A DNA stretch of 64,000 nucleotides from NCBI RefSeq assembly GCF_022664395.1, contig NZ_JAKRET010000002.1, forward strand, positions 186,001-250,000, written 5' to 3'. The notes under the pieces are model-generated. The model was given only the letters and a program-made list of their open reading frames with translations, did no database searches and was not told where the DNA came from. This document shows positions 58,219 through 64,000 of this stretch, piece by piece. The translations under genes were made by a program, and so were the position numbers. Origin of the DNA: Sphingomonas lacusdianchii. Lineage in GTDB: Bacteria; Pseudomonadota; Alphaproteobacteria; Sphingomonadales; Sphingomonadaceae. Within the stretch, counting starts at the first letter, position 1. Each line of letters opens with the position of its first letter.

Positions 58219-60150
58219 ATGTCGGAAACACCCAACGCGCCCAATCGCTTTAACGAGGACAAGGCCAGCTTCACCGTGCGCGGATCGGACGCGCCGGATA
58301 TCGATGCCGGGATCGCCGCGATCCGCAACGTGCTGGCGACGCTGCCGGTGCGGCCGGGCGTGTATCGGATGCAGGATGCGCGCGGCGAGGTGCTGTATGT
58401 CGGCAAGGCGCGCGCGCTGAAGAACCGCGTCGCCAACTATACGCAGGTGTCGCGCCTGACCAAGCGGTTGCAGCGGATGGTCGCCCAGACGCGGTCGATG
58501 ACGATCGTCACGACCAATAACGAGGCGGAGGCGCTGCTGCTCGAAGCGCAGCTCATCAAGCGCTATCGCCCGCCCTACAATGTGCTGCTGCGCGACGATA
58601 AGTCGTTTCCGTTCATCCTGTTGCGGGCGGATCATGACTTTCCGCGCATCCAGAAGCATCGCGGCGCGCGACGGGCGAAGGGCAATTATTACGGTCCGTT
58701 CGCGTCCGCCGGATCGGTGACGCAGACGCTGAACGCGTTGCAGAAGCTGTTTTTGCTGCGATCGTGCACCGACGGTTTCTTCAAGACGCGCGACCGGCCG
58801 TGCCTGCTGTACCAGATCAAGCGTTGTTCGGCGCCGTGCGTCGGGCGGATCGATCAGGCGGCCTATGCCGAGCTGATCTCCGACGCGAAGGACTTCCTTG
58901 CCGGCAAGTCGACCAAGGTGCAGGCGAAGCTGGGCGTGCAGATGCAGGCGGCGGCCGAGGCGATGGACTTCGAACTGGCGGCGGTGCTGCGCGACCGATT
59001 GAAGGCGCTGACCTTCATCCAGGGTAGCCAAGCGATCAATGCCGATGGCGTCGGCGATGCCGATGTGTTCGCCATGGCATGTCTGGAGGGGGTGATCGGC
59101 ATCCAGGCCTTCTTCATCCGCGGCGGGCAGAATTGGGGGCATCGCAGCTTCTTCCCGGCGCATACTAATGACGTGCCCGAGGATGAGGTGCTGTCGGCCT
59201 TCCTGATGCAATTCTATGAAGAGGTGCCGCCGCCGCGCAACGTCTTCGTCGACCGCGAACTGGCCGAAGGGGAGGTGCTGGCCGAGGCGATGGCGGAGCG
59301 GGCCGGGTTCAAGGTCGCGCTGTCGGTGCCGCAGCGCGGCGTGCGGCGGCGGCTGCTCGATCAGGCGAAGCGCAATGCCGAGGAGGCGCTGCAACGGCGC
59401 AACGCGGAATCGACGACGCAGGCGCGGCTGCTGCGTGAGGTGGCCGAACTGTTCGAACTGGAAGGGCCGCCCGACCGGATCGAGGTCTATGACAACAGCC
59501 ATATCCAGGGGACCAATGCGCTGGGGGCGATGGTCGTCGCCGGGCCGGAGGGGTTCCGCAAGGGCCAGTATCGCAAGTTCAACATCAAGCAGGCGCAGAC
59601 CAACGACGACTTCGCGATGATGAAGGAGGTGCTGACCCGCCGCTTCGCCCGCGCACAGGAGGAGAATCCCGATCGCGAGACCGATCGCGACGGCAATGGC
59701 TGGCCCGACCTCGTGCTGATCGACGGCGGCAAGGGGCAGTTGAGCGCGGCCAAGGCGGTGTTGGAGGATCTGGGCATCGAGGATGTGTGCATGGTCGGCG
59801 TGGCGAAGGGGCCGCATCATGGCCGTGACGGGCGCGAGGTATTCCACCTGATGGACGGGCGCGAACTGACGCTGCCGGTCAATTCGCCGGTGCTGTTCTA
59901 TCTCCAGCGGCTGCGCGACGAGGTGCACCGTTTCGTGATCGGCGCGCATCGCGACAAACGGTCGAAGGCGATCGGCGCCAGCCCGCTCGACGAGGTGCCG
60001 GGCATCGGTCCGGCGCGCAAGAAGGCGTTGCTGATGCATTTCGGCACGGCGCGGGCGGTGCGCAATGCCAGCCTAGCGGATCTGCAAAAGGCACCGGGGG
60101 TCAGCAAGGCGATGGCGCAGGGGGTCTATGACTATTTCCACGCCCGCTGA
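58219..60150 (+). CDS. uvrC: Excinuclease ABC subunit C
   Basis: A 643-residue nuclease of excision repair. The GIY-YIG domain is at the N-terminus (VLYVGKARALKNRVANYTQV), the UVR domain holds MQAAAEAMDFELAAVLRDRL, and the RNase H-like and helix-hairpin-helix parts end the protein (VPGIGPARKKALLMHFGTAR). Its 3' end overlaps the CcdA-like gene by 23 bases in another frame. Confidence 0.96.
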   Translation: MSETPNAPNRFNEDKASFTVRGSDAPDIDAGIAAIRNVLATLPVRPGVYRMQDARGEVLYVGKARALKNRVANYTQVSRLTKRLQRMVAQTRSMTIVTTNNEAEALLLEAQLIKRYRPPYNVLLRDDKSFPFILLRADHDFPRIQKHRGARRAKGNYYGPFASAGSVTQTLNALQKLFLLRSCTDGFFKTRDRPCLLYQIKRCSAPCVGRIDQAAYAELISDAKDFLAGKSTKVQAKLGVQMQAAAEAMDFELAAVLRDRLKALTFIQGSQAINADGVGDADVFAMACLEGVIGIQAFFIRGGQNWGHRSFFPAHTNDVPEDEVLSAFLMQFYEEVPPPRNVFVDRELAEGEVLAEAMAERAGFKVALSVPQRGVRRRLLDQAKRNAEEALQRRNAESTTQARLLREVAELFELEGPPDRIEVYDNSHIQGTNALGAMVVAGPEGFRKGQYRKFNIKQAQTNDDFAMMKEVLTRRFARAQEENPDRETDRDGNGWPDLVLIDGGKGQLSAAKAVLEDLGIEDVCMVGVAKGPHHGRDGREVFHLMDGRELTLPVNSPVLFYLQRLRDEVHRFVIGAHRDKRSKAIGASPLDEVPGIGPARKKALLMHFGTARAVRNASLADLQKAPGVSKAMAQGVYDYFHAR

Positions 60151-60334
60151 GCCGGTCGCGCTCGACGCGGCGCTGCTGGCGCGCGCAGGGGCGGCGGGGG
60201 TGGATGTCGTTGCGACCTGCCACGCGGCGCTGGCGCGGGCGATCGAGGAAGCGGCGCTGGCGACGCAGCGCGCCGAGAGCGCGGCGGCGATCGCCGAATG
60301 GAATGACTGGGCGGGGTCGCCGCCGACCGGCTAG
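60128..60334 (+). CDS. CcdA-like antitoxin homologue (orphan)
   Basis: A 68-residue protein resembling type II CcdA antitoxins: AALLARAGAAGVDVVATCHA and ALARAIEEAALATQRAESAA, ending in AAIAEWNDWAGSPPTG. It starts 23 bases before the end of uvrC (cagggggtct gives a ribosome site), and no CcdB-like toxin follows. It may act as a regulator or be a relic, or a partner of an unseen toxin elsewhere. Confidence 0.7.
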   Translation: MTISTPAEPVALDAALLARAGAAGVDVVATCHAALARAIEEAALATQRAESAAAIAEWNDWAGSPPTG

Positions 60335-60343
60335 CGGGACTCG

Positions 60344-60514
60344 TTACGCCATGGCGCGTTGCAGGAAGCTGCGGATCGCCAGCCAGCGCTGTGCCTCGCC
60401 CCGGTCGCCGCGGCACAGCGCGCCGGCGGTCCGGGCGGCGGCGACGTGCAACGCGTTGCGGCCGTGCTGCGCGACGAGGAAGATCGCGTCGGTCCGGTCG
60501 ATATCGTCGCTCAT
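60344..60514 (-). CDS. Small conserved-looking protein opposite the CcdA-like gene
   Basis: A 56-residue protein, MSDDIDRTDAIFLVAQHGRN, then ALHVAAARTAGALCRGDRGE and AQRWLAIRSFLQRAMA. A very good ribosome site (GGAGG, 5 bases from ATG 60514) supports expression. It converges on the CcdA-like gene with 9 bases between the stops. No recognised family; it could be unrelated to the antitoxin. It has one cysteine and a helical, slightly basic sequence. Confidence 0.65.
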   Translation of the reverse strand: MSDDIDRTDAIFLVAQHGRNALHVAAARTAGALCRGDRGEAQRWLAIRSFLQRAMA

Positions 60515-60751
60515 TATGCCTCCGATATGGTTTAAATTCGGCCGCGTAACGGCCTGGCCGGCAATCCTGTTCCAGGGCATTTGCCGAAGAAAGCGATCCA
60601 ATAGCGGGACTTGCATGATGCGCGCAGGCAATATCCGCGCCGAACTGCGGAGAAGGATGGTTAACGCATGCTTGGTCCTCAGCGTACCGAACTTGCCGGG
60701 CGAGCGCGATCGCTTCACCGCTTCTTTACGCGAAACGGGCAGGACAGCAGC

Positions 60752-61705
60752 ATGACGACCCCCGTCTTCCTGACGATCGATACGGAATTGATGTGGCGGC
60801 ATCACGCCGCCGGCCTGCCGGCCGATCGGGTCGTGCAGCGCTCGCTCGAACCCGCCGGGGTCGGGGTGACGTGGCAGCTCGAACGCCTGCGCGTCTATGG
60901 ATTGAAGGCGTGCTTCTTCGTCGATCCGCTGCCTGCGCGGCTGTACGGCATGGCGGCGATCGCGCCGACCGTGGAGGCGATATTGGCGGCGGGGCAGGAG
61001 GTGCAGCTGCATCTCCACCCCAATTGGGCGCGGGCGACGCTGGACGATCGCGGCCGAGCGCATGTGTTCGAACTGGTCGATCTGTCGCGGCAGGAGCAGC
61101 AGGACCTGTTGGGCGAGGCGCGCGACCTGCTGCGGGCGGCCGGCGCGCCCGATCCGGTCGCGTTTCGCGCCGGGAGCTATAGCGCCAACGACGTGACGCT
61201 CGACGCGCTGGCTTCGCTCGGCTTCGCCTATGACAGCAGCCACAACGGCGCGCACCATCCATGGCCGAGCATGATCGCGCTGTCGCCGGACGCGATCGCG
61301 CCGGTCGCACATCGCGGGCTGATCGAGGTGCCGGTGACGACGATCGCGACGCCCGGCGGCGGGCGGCGGCATTTCCAGATTTGCGCGCTGTCGACAGCCG
61401 AAATGCGCGCGGCGCTGCTCCATGCCGCTGCGCACAACCACGCGGCGGTGACGATCGTCAGCCATGGCTTCGAACTCGCCAATCGGAGCGGCACGCGCGC
61501 GAACCGCATCCATGTCCGCCGGTTCGAGGCACTGTGCCGTACGCTCGCCGCGCAGGCCGATCGCCTGCCGACGACGCATTTCCGCGATCGTCCGGCATTG
61601 CGGCTGGGACAGGACGACCGGCCGCTGCCGGCCAGTGCGCTGCGGACGCGGTGGCGGCAGGCCGAACAGCTCTGGTCGAACTGGATCGAGGAGCGCGCCG
61701 CGTGA
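60752..61705 (+). CDS. Polysaccharide deacetylase-like protein
   Basis: A 317-residue protein with the NodB-type opening FLTIDTELMWRHHAAGL (metal Asp), a second motif QEVQLHLHPNWARAT (His-x3-His-like), and RAGSYSANDVTLDALASLGF and YDSSHNG. It removes acetyl groups from a surface carbohydrate, or is an inactive homologue; the first motif is TIDTE rather than TFDD. Its stop overlaps the acetyltransferase start (GTGA), suggesting a pair that remodels a polysaccharide. Confidence 0.8.
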   Translation: MTTPVFLTIDTELMWRHHAAGLPADRVVQRSLEPAGVGVTWQLERLRVYGLKACFFVDPLPARLYGMAAIAPTVEAILAAGQEVQLHLHPNWARATLDDRGRAHVFELVDLSRQEQQDLLGEARDLLRAAGAPDPVAFRAGSYSANDVTLDALASLGFAYDSSHNGAHHPWPSMIALSPDAIAPVAHRGLIEVPVTTIATPGGGRRHFQICALSTAEMRAALLHAAAHNHAAVTIVSHGFELANRSGTRANRIHVRRFEALCRTLAAQADRLPTTHFRDRPALRLGQDDRPLPASALRTRWRQAEQLWSNWIEERAA

Positions 61706-62613
61706 CGCAGGTCCAGCCCTGGCCGATCAGGTTCCAGATTGGCGCGCGGACGCTGTTTTCGGTGCGGCGGCGGCTGGTGCGCGTGCCGATGGAGTTGCAC
61801 GACGTGCTGGCGGGGGAGGTGCCGGTGCTGCCGCCCTTGCCCAAGGGGGCGGATGGCTGGTCGGTGACCTCGCTGCCCGAGCCGCTGACGCCGGCGGTCG
61901 TGGCGGCGGCGGGGATCGTGTTCGTGCGGCAGCGCTATACGCGCTATCACACCGACCTGACGATCGGCTTCGATGCGTGGTTCGCGGGCCTGTCGGGCAA
62001 TGCGCGGTCCTCGCTCAAGCGCAAGCGCAAGAAGCTGGCCGAGGTGAACGAAGGCGCTCTTGACGTCCGCACCTATCGCACCGCGCAGGAATTGGCCGAG
62101 TTTCATGGCCTTGCGCGTCGCGTGGCCGAGCGGACCTATCAGGAAAAGCTGATGGGGGCGGGACTGCCGGCCGACGTACCGTTCCGCGCGGTGATGCAGG
62201 GCAAGGGCGCGCGCGGCGAGGCGTTCGGTTGGCTGTTGTTCGTCGGCGGGTCGCCGATCGCCTATCTCTACTGCCCGATGACCGGCGGCGATGTGCGGTA
62301 CGACTATGTCGGGCATGATCCGAGCTGGGGCGAATGGTCGCCGGGCAGCGTGCTGCACATGGAGGCCTTCCGCACGCTGTTCGCCGAGCCGACGGCGCTG
62401 CGGTTCGATTTCACCGAGGGCGAGGGGCAGCATAAGCGGCAGTTCGCTACGGGCGGGACGGCGTGCGTCGATCTGCTGTTGTTGCGCGACAGTCGGGCCA
62501 ATCGGGCGGTGGTAAGGGCGTTGCAGGCGTTTGACGGCGTGATCGAGCGGGTGAAGCGGGCGCGGGACTGGCCGGTGGTTGGGAGCGTTGTGGCTCGGGT
62601 ACGGCGGGGATAG
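61702..62613 (+). CDS. Acetyltransferase of the CelD/BcsL-like (GNAT_6) family
   Basis: A 303-residue protein with a FemAB/GNAT-like core: NARSSLKRKRKKLAEVNEGA, RTYQEKLMGAGLPADVPFRA and GEAFGWLLFVGGSPIAYLYC. The fold resembles proteins annotated as CelD/BcsL acetyltransferases in cellulose or exopolysaccharide clusters. GTG 61702 overlaps the deacetylase stop. A deacetylase and an acetyltransferase in one unit may set the acetyl pattern of a surface glycan. Confidence 0.78.
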   Translation: MTQVQPWPIRFQIGARTLFSVRRRLVRVPMELHDVLAGEVPVLPPLPKGADGWSVTSLPEPLTPAVVAAAGIVFVRQRYTRYHTDLTIGFDAWFAGLSGNARSSLKRKRKKLAEVNEGALDVRTYRTAQELAEFHGLARRVAERTYQEKLMGAGLPADVPFRAVMQGKGARGEAFGWLLFVGGSPIAYLYCPMTGGDVRYDYVGHDPSWGEWSPGSVLHMEAFRTLFAEPTALRFDFTEGEGQHKRQFATGGTACVDLLLLRDSRANRAVVRALQAFDGVIERVKRARDWPVVGSVVARVRRG

Positions 62614-62740
62614 CCGGCATCGAATTACGAATTGGACATTTTTTCCTCCTCCGGCGAATTCGTCAGCAAGCCTCACCTTCTGGATTCAGGCAAATTCGAA
62701 CCTATACGGGGCATTTCGAGTGCGATGACAAGAGCTAGGT

Positions 62741-62852
62741 CCGTTCGTGCTGAGTAGGGGCTGAGCCTGGCGAACACTCGTATCGAAGCACCTGCCCAAA
62801 CGTCCTTCGATACGCCATTTCGACAAGCTCAATGGCTACTCAGGACGAACGG
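62741..62852. repeat. Dispersed inverted repeat CCGTTCGTGCTGAGTAG / CTACTCAGGACGAACGG
   Basis: Left arm 62741-62757 and right arm 62836-62852 are complementary except one base. The 78-base centre includes TATCGAAGCAC and GTCCTTCGATACG, which pair partly. I recall such sequences as common repeats in sphingomonads and related genera. The rest of 62614-62964 holds no gene. Confidence 0.7.
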
Positions 62853-62964
62853 GTTCGCGTCATGTCGGTAGGCCATGAGAAACAAATTTCGGTCCAATCG
62901 ATCGAAATGTCAGTCTTGTACCAGCATGATTTCACGCGTTTCCCATCCCTGTTAAACCAATCCC

Positions 62965-63696
62965 ATGCACCTCAACACAACCGCCCTCCTGCTCTCCGCC
63001 CGCCCGCATGGCGAGCATGGCGCGGTGGTGCGGGCGCTGACCGCAGAGGCCGGGGTCCAGCCCGGCTATGTTCGCGGGGGGCGGAGCCGGGCGATCCGGC
63101 CGGTGTTGCAGCCGGGCAATATCGTGCGCGGCGACTGGCGGGCGCGGAGCGATACGCAACTGGCGGCGCTGAGCGTCGAACTGGTCGAGAGTCGGGCGCC
63201 GCTGTTCGCCGAGCCGGTGCCGGCGGCGGCGATCGACTGGATGTGTGCGCTGACCGCCTATGCGCTGCCCGAGGCGCAACCCTATCCGCGCATCCATGCC
63301 GCGCTCGACGGGCTGTTCGCGGCGATCGCGGCGGCACCGGCGGCGCGGGCGTGGATCGGGGCGCTGGTGCGGACCGAATTGCTGATCCTGTCCGAACTGG
63401 GCTTCGGGCTGGCGCTCGACGAATGCGTCGCGACGGGGGCGCGCGACGATCTGACCCATGTCAGCCCGAGAAGCGGCGGTGCGGTGTCGCGCGGCGCGGC
63501 GACGGGGCTGGAACACCGGCTGCTGGCGCTGCCCGCCTTTCTGGCGGAGGGCGGCCCCGCAAGCTGGGAGGCGGCGTTCGACGGCCTCGCGCTGTCGGGC
63601 CATTTCCTGTCGCGCGACCTGCTGGGCGGGCGGGGGCAGGACGTGCTAGCGGCCCGCGAACGGTTGATCGAGCGATTGAAAAGGACGGTTGCGTGA
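62965..63696 (+). CDS. recO: DNA repair protein RecO
   Basis: A 243-residue protein. The N-terminal OB fold starts TTALLLSARPHGEHGAVVRA and has GYVRGGRSRAIRPVLQPGNI, followed by the helical C-terminal region (MCALTAYALPEAQPYPRIHA, RTELLILSELGFGLALDECV). RecO anneals single strands and loads RecA with RecR in the RecF pathway. It lacks the zinc cysteines that some RecO proteins have. Confidence 0.92.
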   Translation: MHLNTTALLLSARPHGEHGAVVRALTAEAGVQPGYVRGGRSRAIRPVLQPGNIVRGDWRARSDTQLAALSVELVESRAPLFAEPVPAAAIDWMCALTAYALPEAQPYPRIHAALDGLFAAIAAAPAARAWIGALVRTELLILSELGFGLALDECVATGARDDLTHVSPRSGGAVSRGAATGLEHRLLALPAFLAEGGPASWEAAFDGLALSGHFLSRDLLGGRGQDVLAARERLIERLKRTVA

Positions 63697-63769
63697 CCCG
63701 CCCGGCTTGGGGCAGGGGCTTTTGCCGGTGAAACGCGCAATCTTCGTGCGCGAAACAGGAATGACGCAA

Positions 63770-64000
63770 TGGCCTTGATCGCGATACTGCCCGGCGACGG
63801 GATCGGACCGGAAGTGGTGGCGGCGGCGCGCCGGGTGCTCGACGCACTGGGTCTCGACCTGACGTTCGAGGAAGCGCCGGTCGGTGGCGCGGCGTATCGC
63901 GCGCATGGCCATCCGCTGCCACCGGCGACGCTCGATCTGGCGAAGCGCGCCGATGCGGTGCTATTCGGCGCCGTTGGCGATCCCGAATTCGACAATGTCG
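63770..64000 (+). CDS. leuB: 3-isopropylmalate dehydrogenase, N-terminal part (3' end outside window)
   Basis: The first 77 codons are present. The start [20 protein letters not shown] is the NAD-binding N-terminus of the isocitrate/isopropylmalate dehydrogenase family, followed by [20 protein letters not shown] and [16 protein letters not shown]. In leucine synthesis it oxidatively decarboxylates 3-isopropylmalate; tartrate dehydrogenase shares this beginning. The gene runs off the end of the window. Confidence 0.9.

Noticed and set aside
57193..60039. A 948-codon open frame opposite the GGDEF and uvrC genes
   Set aside because: Same reason: antisense to two well-supported genes, composed of Arg/His/Ala-rich sequence without a recognisable domain.
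62614..62740. A tRNA-like TTCGAA T-loop word
   Set aside because: Flanking bases do not form T-arm or acceptor stems on either strand.

Overview
The window is GC-rich chromosomal DNA from an alphaproteobacterium, most likely Sphingomonas or a close sphingomonad. This rests on the gene content and order: a MucR-type regulator beside a Fur protein without the usual cysteine pair, an F0 ATP synthase operon with a split b/b' stalk (atpI-atpB-atpE-atpB'-atpF) separate from F1, a SUF operon headed by an Rrf2 regulator, a dnaK promoter of the alphaproteobacterial heat-shock type, and several small secreted proteins typical of sphingomonads. No rRNA, tRNA, CRISPR array, prophage or transposase gene was recognised. 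The species assignment is an inference.

Layout. 1-5.2 kb: end of a sugar dehydrogenase, then a minus-strand run nfu-nitroreductase-tsaB-rimI-mucR-fur-acyltransferase, with a divergent Crp/Fnr regulator. 5.3-16.1 kb: secreted M16 peptidase, MFS transporter, acyl-CoA ligase, gamma-glutamyltransferase, HPP membrane protein and pyrD, separated by palindromic repeat elements. 16.6-24.7 kb: the SUF iron-sulfur operon (rrf2-sufB-small secreted protein-sufC-sufD-sufS-sufT-sufA) followed by a TonB-dependent receptor. 24.7-35 kb: small envelope proteins, cspA, a nucleotidyltransferase-like gene, uvrA, DUF1206, TonB-domain, PCu(A)C and LuxR-type genes. 35-45.5 kb: dnaK-dnaJ, purB, an EF-hand protein, radC, a DUF2975/Xre pair and a PagL-like lipid A deacylase. 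45.6-53.6 kb: map with a ParD-like antitoxin, ydbH-ynbE-ydbL, and the F0 operon. 53.7-64 kb: SMR exporter, an esterase-like hydrolase, oxidoreductase, diguanylate cyclase, uvrC, a CcdA-like orphan antitoxin, a polysaccharide deacetylase/acetyltransferase pair, recO and the start of leuB.

Most genes are housekeeping: Fe-S assembly (SUF plus Nfu), nucleotide excision repair (uvrA, uvrC), recombination (recO), protein folding (dnaK, dnaJ), t6A tRNA modification (tsaB) and energy conversion. Tight ATGA, GTGA, TTGA and TAATG overlaps show long co-translated operons.

The less ordinary signals are these. A family of roughly 160-190 bp palindromic, MITE-like elements has arms built of an 8-nt period and a conserved core, with one copy showing three nested inverted repeats. 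A 42-residue single-helix membrane peptide lies beside ydbL. A ribbon-helix-helix antitoxin is fused into the methionine aminopeptidase operon and preceded by a perfect palindrome. A CcdA-like antitoxin without CcdB sits at the end of uvrC. A nucleotidyltransferase-like gene overlaps a tiny partner.
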